Assembly: GCA_020073665.1 (NCBI GenBank)
Contig: JAIQEU010000010.1
Coordinates: 1 to 64,000 of the forward strand
Source: Terriglobia bacterium
GTDB lineage: Bacteria > Acidobacteriota > Terriglobia > Terriglobales > Acidobacteriaceae
DNA: 64,000 bases
Reading direction: 5' to 3'
The translations under genes and the position numbers were made by a program. Under the pieces are notes generated by a model. The model saw only the letters and a program-made list of their open reading frames with translations, ran no database searches and was not told the DNA's origin. This document shows positions 8,559 through 17,453 of the stretch, piece after piece. The first letter of the stretch is position 1. Every line of letters begins with the position of its first letter.

Positions 8559-8585
8559 GGGGGAACTCTGGTTCCCCCGTTTTTC
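8559..8585 (+). terminator. Terminator-shaped hairpin with a T-run on the plus strand
   Basis: A perfect 8-bp stem (GGGGGAAC / GTTCCCCC) with a TCTG loop is followed by GTTTTTC on the plus strand, the form of an intrinsic terminator. Both flanking genes are on the minus strand, where no U-run follows the stem, so its use as an argD terminator is doubtful. It could stop antisense transcription. Confidence 0.45.
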
Positions 8586-8605
8586 TTCCGAGCCGAATGC
8601 CGAGT

Positions 8606-9823
8606 CTAAGCGGCTTGATCGGTCTTCCGCCGCTTTTTTCCAAGCAGCTTTTTCAGGACCCTCACGCCCTTATCCACGTGCTTTTCTTCCAGCAAGAACG
8701 GCGGCAGGAAGCGCACCACGGTATCCTGCGTGCTGTTGAAGAGCACGCCTTCCGCCAGCGCCTGTTCCACGATGGGGCGCGCCGGAATATCCAATTGCAA
8801 GCCCTGGATCAGGCCGCGCCCACGCACTTCCTGGGCAGCGGCGTACTTTCCGACCAGCGCTTTCAGTTCCTGTTGCAGGTATCCACCCACGCGGGCCACA
8901 TTTTCCAGCAACTTTTCTTCTTCCAAGATGGCCAGATACTCCAGCGCCACTCGGCAAGCCAACGGACCGCCGCCGAAAGTGGTTCCGTGCTGTCCTGCGG
9001 AGATGGCCGATGCAAACTCTGCCTTGGCCAAAAACGCACCCAGGGGCAGACCGGCTGCAATCGGCTTGGCGATGGCGACAATGTCAGGAGTTACACCGAA
9101 GGTCTGGAAGGCAAAGATATTTCCCGAGCGCCCCAACCCACACTGGATTTCGTCGAAGATCAAAGCCGCATGGTGCTGGTCAGCGAGCGCGCGGCATTGT
9201 TGCAGGAACTCGGTGGAACATTCATGAATGCCGCCTTCGCCGAAAATCGGCTCCAGCACGATGGCGCAGGTATTTTCGTTCACCGCGGCGCGCAGGGCCC
9301 CAACATCATCGCGGGGGACAAACGTGACGTCTTCGAGCAGCGGTTCAAACCCTTTACGGTACTTGTCTTGCCCGGTGAGCGACATGGACCCGAACGTACG
9401 CCCGTGGTAAGAGCCCTCCAGCGCCACCAGTTGGCTCTTGGCATTGCCACCCGCGCGGTGCCCTGCGAGCCGGGCCAGCTTGATGGAACCCTCAATCGCT
9501 TCCGTGCCGCTGTTGGAAAAGAAGACCCGCTGCAGGCCCGAGAGCGAGCAGAGCTTCTCCGCCAGCTTGCCCTGGTATTCGTTGTAATAGAGATTCGAGA
9601 GATGGATGACTTTCGCGGCCTGCTCACGAATCGCCTTCACGATCCGTGGGTGTGCGTGGCCCAAGGCGTTGACCCCGAGCCCGGCCACGAAGTCGAGATA
9701 TTTCTTGCCCTCGAGGTCGTAGAGAAACACGCCTTTGCCGCGTTGGAGGACCAGGGGATAGCGGCTGTAGGTCTGAAGTAGAAAGTTGCGCTCGCGTTGG
9801 ATGATGTCTTCGGTGTCGGTCAT
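8606..9823 (-). CDS. argD: Acetylornithine/succinyldiaminopimelate-type aminotransferase
   Basis: A 405-residue class III PLP aminotransferase of the ArgD group, which makes N-acetylornithine in arginine synthesis and can also act in lysine synthesis. The N-terminal YPLVLQRGKGVFLYDLEGKK, the SNSGTEAIEGSIKLAR cofactor segment (near 103-118), FDEIQCGLGRSG (223-234) with the PLP aspartate, and the Schiff-base lysine Lys253 in AIAKPIAAGLPLGA are all visible. Length matches ArgD (about 400). No other arginine gene is nearby. It diverges from the kinase gene across a 109-base gap. Ornithine or GABA aminotransferase activity is a less likely alternative. Confidence 0.85.
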   Translation of the reverse strand: MTDTEDIIQRERNFLLQTYSRYPLVLQRGKGVFLYDLEGKKYLDFVAGLGVNALGHAHPRIVKAIREQAAKVIHLSNLYYNEYQGKLAEKLCSLSGLQRVFFSNSGTEAIEGSIKLARLAGHRAGGNAKSQLVALEGSYHGRTFGSMSLTGQDKYRKGFEPLLEDVTFVPRDDVGALRAAVNENTCAIVLEPIFGEGGIHECSTEFLQQCRALADQHHAALIFDEIQCGLGRSGNIFAFQTFGVTPDIVAIAKPIAAGLPLGAFLAKAEFASAISAGQHGTTFGGGPLACRVALEYLAILEEEKLLENVARVGGYLQQELKALVGKYAAAQEVRGRGLIQGLQLDIPARPIVEQALAEGVLFNSTQDTVVRFLPPFLLEEKHVDKGVRVLKKLLGKKRRKTDQAA

Positions 9824-9932
9824 ACGCAGAGACGATTGTAACCGGAAGCGGAGCTACTGGGCGGCAGTCCCGATTCAAGCGATTTCGTAGCGCGGCAACA
9901 CCGTTGCTTTGGGAATATAATGGCGCGCGCAG

Positions 9933-12623
9933 ATGGCGCTGACTTCTGGCTCGAAACTCGGACCATACGAGATCGTCGCTCCGCTTGGTGCAGGCGGCAT
10001 GGGTGAGGTGTATCGCGCCCGGGATCCGCGGTTGGGGCGAGAAGTCGCTATCAAAGTCCTACCCAGTTCATTCTGCCGCAATCCTGAGCGCCTGCGCCGG
10101 TTTGAACATGAAGCGCGGGCCGCAGGCGTGCTCAACCATCCTAATATTCTGGCGGTCTACGACGTTGGCAAGTCCGACGACGCTCCCTACCTGGTAAGCG
10201 AACTCCTGGAGGGCGTCACCATTCGCGACCGTCTACGCGATGGCGCTGTGCATCCTCGCAAAGCGGTGGACTACGCGGTTCAGATTGCTCATGGGTTGGC
10301 GGCTGCGCACGACAAAGGAATCGTTCATCGGGATCTGAAACCGGAGAACATTTTCATTTGTAACGATGGGCGCATCAAGATTCTGGACTTTGGTTTGGCC
10401 AAGTTGACCGAAGCCGAAGCGTACGAAAGCACCGCAACCACCCTGGCGCCTGCGCCCCAGACGGGATCAGGCGTGGTGCTGGGGACAGCGGGTTACATGT
10501 CGCCGGAGCAGGTGCGCGGACAGAAAGCCGACCGGCGCTCCGACATCTTCAGCTTTGGTGTGGTGCTGTACGAGATGCTGTCTGGACAGCGTGCTTTTCG
10601 GGGAGCGACCGCAGCGGATACCGCCAGCGCTATCCTGAAGGAAGAGCCTCCCGACCTTCTGGCAAGCGGCCGAAATATCCCTGCGACCCTCGATCGCATC
10701 GTGCGCCACTGCCTGGAGAAGAACCCGGAACAACGATTCCAGGCGGCGCGCGATCTGGCATTCCACCTGGAATCGATTTCGTCGACTTCCGACTCGGGAG
10801 CCGCCCTCGTGCCTGCATTGCCGCAAAGGGGAATTGCGCGCCCCCTGCTATGGATGCTTGCGGGCCTGGTAATTGCCATCGCTGCCGGCGGCGCCTGGTG
10901 GTACCGGGGGAGATCGTCAACCTCGCATGCCGCGGTCAAGTTCCTGCGCCTCACCGATTTTGCCGGCCTGGAGGACAGTCCGGCATTCTCACCCGACGGC
11001 AAGTCGGTGGCGTTCGTCAGCGATTCGACAGGATCGCGGCAGATCTGGGTCCGCTTGCTGGCCGGCGGGCCTCCCCTCCAGCTTACCCACGGTGAGGGTG
11101 ACCACCTAGAGCCGCGATGGTCACAGGATGCGGCGGCCATCATTTACTACACACCGCCTCCAGAGGGAAACGCACAAGGCACGTTGTGGGAGGTGTCAGC
11201 GTTGGGTGGGTCTCCCCGCCGCCTCGCCTCCGCCATCAGCGGTGCGGACGTAAGCCATGACGGCAAGCGGCTGGCCTTTTTTCGCCTCAATGGCAACAAC
11301 ATTGAACTGGTGGGTGCCGATCGCGATGGATCCAACGAGCACATGGTGATGCAAGCGGTCACCAGTTTCAGTTACCGGCAACCGCGGTGGTCGCCAGATG
11401 ACAGCACCATCGCGTACGCGCACAGCCTGGAGAACTGGGCCGACGATATCTACCTCGTCCCGGCGACGGGCGGCTCTCCGCGGCGGGTTACAGACGACAA
11501 CACCCTGATGAGCGGGTTGGCATGGACACCGGATGGCTCCCGCCTGGTTTACAGTTCCGCACGCGGAAGCACCCTGCTCTATCTTCCTACCTTGCACCTG
11601 TGGTCAATCCCGGTGTCCGGTGGAGATCGTGAGCAGCTCACCTTTGGCGAAGCCGGCGATGAGGACCCAGACGTCGACCACAGTGGACGAATCCTGGTCA
11701 GCCGCAAACACATGCAGTTCGACATCTGGAAATTTCCGACAGGCCCTGACCCCGCGGAAAACGTGCGCGAAGCGGTGCGCATCACTCACCAGACCGGACA
11801 GATCCAGACCCCGGCCCTGGATCCGAACGACCACGAACTCGTGTACTTGTCGGACAACGGAGGCCATGGCAACCTCTGGGTACTGCCCTTGGGCGGCGGT
11901 GATCCCCGTCAGATCACGTTTGAAAAAGATCCCGACCTGATCATGGGAGTCCCAATCTGGTCGCCGGACGGAAATCTCATTACTTTCGCCACCGCCCGGC
12001 CGACGACCGATGTGCGCGGAGTGGGCTACTGGATCGTGCATCCCGACGGAAGCGGTCTCCGTCTCGCGCTTCCACTGGCGGCCTGGGCAGCCTGGTCGAG
12101 CGATAGCAAGTGGCTTTACTACTCGGAATCATCCCCGGTGCGGGCAACCGGGAGCTTCCGGCTCATGAAGGCTCCCATCGAGGGCGGAGATGCGGTACTG
12201 GTACGCTCCGACAACGCGCGCGGGCCGGCGCTGGCTCCAGACGGCTCGGCATTGTATTACGTGGTCCCGTTGCAAAACCTGAACGGTTCGCTGGACTACG
12301 AATTGCGCGTGGCCCGGCCCGAGAACGGACCCTCAACCCTGCTGACACGAATCTCCGGGGAGCGGGTGCCTCTCTGGCAGGGCCTGCATCCCGTGATCTC
12401 AAAGGACGGGAAGTGGCTGGTTATGCCCCTGGACGACGGCCTGGGAACCAATATCTGGTTGTCGTCTACCGCGGACGGGAAACTACGACGGATCACTGAT
12501 TTTGGCCAGAAGCGGACATTTATCGCGCGGCGCATCTCCTGGTCATCGGACGGCAAATGGGTGTTTGCTGCCGTCGGCGAGGGCGATGCTGATATCGTGC
12601 AAATGGACGGACTTCTGCAATAG
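9933..12623 (+). CDS. Ser/Thr protein kinase with C-terminal TolB/PD40 propeller
   Basis: An 896-residue protein. The kinase domain spans about residues 12-280: glycine loop GAGGMGEVY (19-27), Lys41, HRDLKPEN with catalytic Asp134, and DFG (152-154). One membrane span lies at about 304-324, followed by an extracytoplasmic domain of repeated PD40/WD40-like strands such as SPAFSPDGKSVAFVS and RWSPDDSTIAYA. This layout is very common in acidobacteria and is thought to sense periplasmic ligands. A TATAAT lies at 9916-9921, only 12 bases before the ATG, so if it is a -10 element the leader is nearly absent. It is monocistronic by context. Confidence 0.93.
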   Translation: MALTSGSKLGPYEIVAPLGAGGMGEVYRARDPRLGREVAIKVLPSSFCRNPERLRRFEHEARAAGVLNHPNILAVYDVGKSDDAPYLVSELLEGVTIRDRLRDGAVHPRKAVDYAVQIAHGLAAAHDKGIVHRDLKPENIFICNDGRIKILDFGLAKLTEAEAYESTATTLAPAPQTGSGVVLGTAGYMSPEQVRGQKADRRSDIFSFGVVLYEMLSGQRAFRGATAADTASAILKEEPPDLLASGRNIPATLDRIVRHCLEKNPEQRFQAARDLAFHLESISSTSDSGAALVPALPQRGIARPLLWMLAGLVIAIAAGGAWWYRGRSSTSHAAVKFLRLTDFAGLEDSPAFSPDGKSVAFVSDSTGSRQIWVRLLAGGPPLQLTHGEGDHLEPRWSQDAAAIIYYTPPPEGNAQGTLWEVSALGGSPRRLASAISGADVSHDGKRLAFFRLNGNNIELVGADRDGSNEHMVMQAVTSFSYRQPRWSPDDSTIAYAHSLENWADDIYLVPATGGSPRRVTDDNTLMSGLAWTPDGSRLVYSSARGSTLLYLPTLHLWSIPVSGGDREQLTFGEAGDEDPDVDHSGRILVSRKHMQFDIWKFPTGPDPAENVREAVRITHQTGQIQTPALDPNDHELVYLSDNGGHGNLWVLPLGGGDPRQITFEKDPDLIMGVPIWSPDGNLITFATARPTTDVRGVGYWIVHPDGSGLRLALPLAAWAAWSSDSKWLYYSESSPVRATGSFRLMKAPIEGGDAVLVRSDNARGPALAPDGSALYYVVPLQNLNGSLDYELRVARPENGPSTLLTRISGERVPLWQGLHPVISKDGKWLVMPLDDGLGTNIWLSSTADGKLRRITDFGQKRTFIARRISWSSDGKWVFAAVGEGDADIVQMDGLLQ

Positions 12624-12695
12624 CACCGCCCACCGCGTCTAGGAATCGTCCCCCAAGCCAGTCATGCGCGGTTTCGTCTATCATGTCCCTTCCTT

Positions 12696-14408
12696 ATGGC
12701 CTCGGATGCACTGGATCGTCAACTGACGCGGCTGGAAGACGCCAAACGTCGTGTGGGCGAGATCGATCCTGCGCGTCTGGAAACATTGCTGGTGACGCTA
12801 GGGCGGCAGCACTATCGCGACGCCCTGTCGCTGGTACGGTTTCACGATGCGCTGCTGTTTTTGCGGGCCTTTCCGCCCAGCGCCCGGGTGCAGCGCCGCG
12901 CCGTGAGTCTGCTGAATTCTTTCTCTCGGCGTGTGGCCGATTTGCGGAAGCAAGGGGCGGATCTTTCTCTGTTCGATGAAGAGAAGTATTCCGGCGTAGC
13001 CGGCACCGCCCTTTGCACCGACTTCCACTACGACCAGGTCCGTTGGCTGCTCAACCGCTTTCCTGACAGGTTGGATATCGACTGGGATGGCTATGACCGG
13101 ACCGGCGCGCTGGCTGCCGCCTTGGCGCGATTCATTCCTTTGCTTGAAGAAGATTCTCTGGTTGAAGCCGACGTGCCCTACCGCCGATGGCTGCAGGCGG
13201 CGAGTCGCGGCCGGGAGTTGTCGTGGCTCGTCGCAGCCTGCGAGCGCCTGCCGCTCTCGCGGGAAGAGAAAGCAGAGATATTCGGCGCACTGGAGTTGCC
13301 AGTACGCTGCGAGTTGGGGAATTCTTCCCTGACCCGTACTCTGGGTGGACGGCCGGTGCGCACGCCCTATTTCCATACCCGGCCCTTTATCCGTCGAAAT
13401 GAAGTCTCACTGGCGCGGGAACTCTCGTTGCCACCGCTGAAACTGAAAAAACTCTCCCGCCGCGAAGGCGAGCGGGTTCTGGATTTGTGCCGCGAAGCTA
13501 CCACGGCGCGTTATCGCGAGCTGTACGGCACCACGCGGGGAGATTCGAATCAAGTGGTGCAGGCAAATGTGGGCCGGGGTGTGGAGATCTTTCTATGGGG
13601 ACTTCCGCCGGAGCGCCGCTTGCCACTGCGCGCCTACCAGGCGGGATTCACGCTGAAGAATGGCGTTCCCATTAACTACATCGAAGGAATCGCGCTATTC
13701 GAATGGATGGAGATCGGGTTCAACACGTTCTACGCCTATCGTGACGGCGAAACGGCGTGGATCTACGCCCAGGTGCTGCGCATGCTGCACCAGGTTCTGG
13801 GTGTGACCTGCATTTCGGTGTATCCCTACCAGATTGGGCAGGACAACGAGGAGGCTATCCAGTCCGGGGCCTTCTGGTTCTACCGCAAACTTGGCTTCCG
13901 CCCAATGCGCAAAGAGCTGGCCACACTGGTGACCGTCGAAGAGAAGAGAATCGCCTCTCGGGATAGCTACCGGACCTCGGCGCGTACCCTGCGGCGTCTG
14001 GCGCAAGGACACGTGGTGTTCGAGTTGCCCGGGTCCCCGCAAGGGGATTGGGACGGCTTTGCCATGCGCAACCTCGGGTTCGCGGTGCAACAGCGCATGG
14101 CGGATCGCTACCGGGGAGACGCCGTCACGATGCGCCAGGCATTGGGTCGCTGGGCGGCCCGGGCACTTGGGGTTCGGCCGGCGGCCTGGCCTGCGCGCGA
14201 GCGAAGAGCATTCGAGAACTACGCCCTGGTCCTGGGCCTCATCCCGGACTTACCGGGGTGGAAAATCGAGGAAAAAACTTCACTGGTTGAGGTCATTCTG
14301 GCCAAGGCACGGGCTGGCGACGCCCGATACTGCCGCCTTTTGCAGGGTCAGACCCGGTTGCGAGCCTGGTTGCGGAAGCTGGGTTCAACCCGCGCAGCGG
14401 CCCGTTAG
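12696..14408 (+). CDS. Conserved-looking protein of unknown function, 570 residues
   Basis: I do not recognise a named family. The N-terminal half (1-260) is helical and Arg/Glu-rich, without signal peptide or membrane span. The C-terminal half has a segment (about residues 306-410) with alternating hydrophobic strands, AYQAGFTLKNGVPINYIEGIAL split here as AYQAGFTLKNG and INYIEGIALF, and ends in SGAFWFYRKLGFRPM, which resembles the closing strand-helix of GNAT acetyltransferases. No clear acetyl-CoA loop (R/Q-x-x-G-x-G/A) is visible, so this is a hint only. Codon use matches its neighbours. It lies 72 bases after the kinase gene and could share its transcript. Confidence 0.8.
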   Translation: MASDALDRQLTRLEDAKRRVGEIDPARLETLLVTLGRQHYRDALSLVRFHDALLFLRAFPPSARVQRRAVSLLNSFSRRVADLRKQGADLSLFDEEKYSGVAGTALCTDFHYDQVRWLLNRFPDRLDIDWDGYDRTGALAAALARFIPLLEEDSLVEADVPYRRWLQAASRGRELSWLVAACERLPLSREEKAEIFGALELPVRCELGNSSLTRTLGGRPVRTPYFHTRPFIRRNEVSLARELSLPPLKLKKLSRREGERVLDLCREATTARYRELYGTTRGDSNQVVQANVGRGVEIFLWGLPPERRLPLRAYQAGFTLKNGVPINYIEGIALFEWMEIGFNTFYAYRDGETAWIYAQVLRMLHQVLGVTCISVYPYQIGQDNEEAIQSGAFWFYRKLGFRPMRKELATLVTVEEKRIASRDSYRTSARTLRRLAQGHVVFELPGSPQGDWDGFAMRNLGFAVQQRMADRYRGDAVTMRQALGRWAARALGVRPAAWPARERRAFENYALVLGLIPDLPGWKIEEKTSLVEVILAKARAGDARYCRLLQGQTRLRAWLRKLGSTRAAAR

Positions 14409-14549
14409 GCTGGTTGGTTTGGCGTTAACCTGATGCCTTGCAATCAGATACTAATTCCCACAGAAACCTTCCAAAAAACGTAGCCGAACCTCCTTTTCCC
14501 TTTTATAATCTGGGAAGTAGCTTTCTTCTCAGGACTTAGCAGGCTCCCA

Positions 14550-17453
14550 ATGTCTCCGGCCGTGGCACCGAACGTGCAGAACTTCCTTGGGGAAACTTTT
14601 GGCCCCAGGGTAGTGCCGTCACGGCCCATGAACCGGGATTTCCAAAATCGCTTTACTGCCGGCCTCTTGATCCTGCTGACCGCGGCGGCGGTGGTTCTGG
14701 CCTGGATCAATTTCCAAAAGGAACGCGAGTTCCAGATTCCCTCCGACGGCGTCTGGTGGGTGGAGCACAATGGCACCCTCACCGCCCAGCAACTCGAGCC
14801 GGACGGTCCAGGAGCCAAGGGCGGCATCAAGAGCGGCGACCAGCTGGTGGCAGTCAATCAGCGTGAAGTGAAAAGTACTGCCGCACTGTTGCGGCAGCTG
14901 TACCAGGCTGGTGCGTGGTCGAAAGCCAGTTACTCCATCATTCGCGGCTCGGTGCCAGTGGATTCGGTCTTGATCCTGGTGCCCGCCGACAAGTCCCTCA
15001 ATGTCTGGCTGCGCCTGATTGCCCTGATCTACCTGGGCATCGGGCTCTACGTCCTGCTGCGGCGCTGGACCGCGCCCGGATCGTTCCACTTCTACATTTT
15101 CTGCCTGGTCTCGTTCGTTTTCTACTCCTTCAAGTACACGGGGAAGTTCAACGCTTTCGACTGGACAATTTTGTGGGGCAACGTAGTGGCTTGGCTGCTG
15201 CAGCCCGCGCTATTTCTTCACTTCGTACTGACTTTCCCGGAAAAACGCGGCTTCATTCGCAAACATCGCTGGGCGATTCCGATGGTTTACTTCCCCGGCC
15301 TGCTGCTGCTGGGGATGCAATTCTCTGCCCTCCGATACCTGAAAGCCAGCGAAAGCCTGCGGTGGAACCTGGATCGGGTGCAGATGGGGTACCTCGCCCT
15401 GTTCTTCGTAGCGGCCGCGGCGGTCTTGGTGCACAGCTATCGCAAGGCCAGCACCCCGATTCTCCGCCAGCAACTCAAGTGGGTGACTCGCGGCACCATC
15501 CTGGCGATTGTGCCGTTCATGTTCTATGTAATCCCCTATTTGATGGGTAGACTGCCGACCCCCGCGATGAAAGTTTCGGTCCTGTCGCTCGGCTTGCTGC
15601 CACTCACTTTCGGCTACGCCATCTTCCGCTACCGCCTGATGGACGTGGACTTGATTTTCAAGCGCGGCATGGTGTACACGCTGGCGGCGGCGGCGATCGT
15701 GGGCGCCTATTTCGCGGTGGTAGCCGGAGTAGCCGAACTGGTCCACATGCAGGTGCCCAATTCCGGGCCGGCGGGGCTGGTATTGGCGATTGTGGTTACG
15801 GCACTGCTGTTCGATCCCGTACGCAAGTGGATCCAGGATCGCATCGACCAGTTCTTCTACCGCACGCGCTACGACTACCGCAAGACCATGATCGAGTTCG
15901 GGCGTGAGCTGAGTTCGGAAACCGATCTGGACAAGATGCTGAGTTCGGTCGTGGACCGGTTGTCGCGGACGCTGCTGGTGGACCGCATGGCGATTTTCCT
16001 TTCCACCGGCGAAGCCACGAACCGCTTCGTGCTGGCCAAGTCTTTCGGCATGACGCCCACCGGCAACCTGGACCTGAGCTTCCTGGGCAGGGAGCGCCCG
16101 GAAAGCGAAGCCGGACATCTCTTCTTCGACAACACCCACCAGGTACCTCGGGAAATCCCCAGTGCGCAGGAGGCTATCGCCCGGCTCGACCTGAACTACT
16201 ACCTGTCCTGCAGCGCGCAGAAACGGACGATTGCCGTACTGGGGCTGGGCAAGACGGTGGAAGGCGATTTCCTCTCCAGCGAAGACGTGGAGTTGCTGGA
16301 AACCGTAGCCGGGTACATCGGCATCGCGATTCAGAACGCGCGTCTGTACGCCTCGCTCGAGCAGAAGGTGGCCGAGTACGAGCGGCTGAAGGACTTCAAC
16401 GAGAATATCGTCGAGTCTATCAACGTAGGCGTATTGGCGGTGGATCTGGCCGACCGTGTGGAGTCGTGGAACTCGCAGATGGAAGTGATGTATGCGTTGC
16501 CGCGCTGGCAAGCGCTGACCCGCCCGTTGAGCGAAGTGTTTCCCGCGGCCTTCGTGGAAGAGTTCTACCGGGTAAGGCAGAACCCGGGCATTAATAACCT
16601 ATACAAGTTCCGCCTGAGCACGCCAGCTGGAGAGAGCCGGATTGTGAACGTCGCCATCGCACCGCTGGTGACCAAGAAGTTCAACGTCATCGGCCGGCTG
16701 ATCATCATGGACGACATCACCGAGCGCGTGGAACTGGAATCCCAGCTCTCGCAGGCGGACAAGTTATCGTCCATCGGATTGCTGGCCGCCGGGGTGGCAC
16801 ACGAAGTAAACACACCGCTGGCGGTAATTTCTTCGTACGCGCAAATGCTCTCCAAGCAGCTGCAGGGGGACCAGCAGAAGGGCGCGCTGCTGGAGAAGAT
16901 TACGCGGCAGACGTTCCGGGCGTCTGAAATCGTCAATAACTTGCTGAATTTCTCGCGTACCAGCGGCACCGAATTCACCGAAGTTGACGTCAACAAGGTC
17001 ATTGCCGACACCCTGGCTCTGCTCGAGCACCAGTTTAAGACCACCAAGATCCGGGTGCAGGATGAACTGGCGCCGCACCTGCCGCCGATTCAAGGCAATG
17101 CTGGACGCTTGCAGCAGGTATTCCTGAACCTGTTCCTGAACGCTCGTGATGCCATGACCAATGGCGGAACGCTGCGCGTGGCCAGTTCCAACGGTGACGG
17201 GGTCAGCGTGATGGTTTCCGACACCGGCACCGGGATTGCGCAGGAACACATTCAGCGCATTTACGATCCGTTCTTCACCACCAAGACCACTCCGCGGGAA
17301 GGCCAGCCGAATCGCGGCACCGGTCTGGGCCTTTCGGTGACCTACGGCATCATCCAGGAGCATGCCGGCAAAATTCGCGTGGAAAGCCGCCCCGGCGAAG
17401 GCACGACCTTTTACGTTGATTTCCCGCTGACCAGGAAGGCCGTCAATGTCTGA
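14550..17453 (+). CDS. Membrane sensor histidine kinase with PDZ, GAF and PAS regions
   Basis: A 967-residue kinase. One membrane span (about 35-53) is followed by a PDZ-like periplasmic segment (PGAKGGIKSGDQLVAVNQ, near 89-106), then six or more spans between about 150 and 410, a GAF region (about 455-605), a PAS region (about 625-735), the HisKA H-box AAGVAHEVNTPLAV with phospho-acceptor His751, and an HATPase domain with the N box (NLFLNARDAM), DTGTGI and GTGLGLS. It overlaps the next gene, an NtrC-type regulator, by 8 bases, so the two form a cognate pair. The ATG at 14550 has AGGA upstream; the ATG at 14628 is an alternative. The signal is unknown. Confidence 0.92.
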   Translation: MSPAVAPNVQNFLGETFGPRVVPSRPMNRDFQNRFTAGLLILLTAAAVVLAWINFQKEREFQIPSDGVWWVEHNGTLTAQQLEPDGPGAKGGIKSGDQLVAVNQREVKSTAALLRQLYQAGAWSKASYSIIRGSVPVDSVLILVPADKSLNVWLRLIALIYLGIGLYVLLRRWTAPGSFHFYIFCLVSFVFYSFKYTGKFNAFDWTILWGNVVAWLLQPALFLHFVLTFPEKRGFIRKHRWAIPMVYFPGLLLLGMQFSALRYLKASESLRWNLDRVQMGYLALFFVAAAAVLVHSYRKASTPILRQQLKWVTRGTILAIVPFMFYVIPYLMGRLPTPAMKVSVLSLGLLPLTFGYAIFRYRLMDVDLIFKRGMVYTLAAAAIVGAYFAVVAGVAELVHMQVPNSGPAGLVLAIVVTALLFDPVRKWIQDRIDQFFYRTRYDYRKTMIEFGRELSSETDLDKMLSSVVDRLSRTLLVDRMAIFLSTGEATNRFVLAKSFGMTPTGNLDLSFLGRERPESEAGHLFFDNTHQVPREIPSAQEAIARLDLNYYLSCSAQKRTIAVLGLGKTVEGDFLSSEDVELLETVAGYIGIAIQNARLYASLEQKVAEYERLKDFNENIVESINVGVLAVDLADRVESWNSQMEVMYALPRWQALTRPLSEVFPAAFVEEFYRVRQNPGINNLYKFRLSTPAGESRIVNVAIAPLVTKKFNVIGRLIIMDDITERVELESQLSQADKLSSIGLLAAGVAHEVNTPLAVISSYAQMLSKQLQGDQQKGALLEKITRQTFRASEIVNNLLNFSRTSGTEFTEVDVNKVIADTLALLEHQFKTTKIRVQDELAPHLPPIQGNAGRLQQVFLNLFLNARDAMTNGGTLRVASSNGDGVSVMVSDTGTGIAQEHIQRIYDPFFTTKTTPREGQPNRGTGLGLSVTYGIIQEHAGKIRVESRPGEGTTFYVDFPLTRKAVNV

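Noticed and set aside
14504-14509. TATAAT before the histidine kinase as a promoter
   Set aside because: The -10-like box has no matching -35 at a suitable distance, and acidobacterial promoter rules are not certain enough to call it.
15210-16511. Long minus-strand open frame of 433 codons across the histidine kinase gene
   Set aside because: It is antisense to a gene with clear kinase domains and has no recognisable protein features; high GC makes such shadows common.
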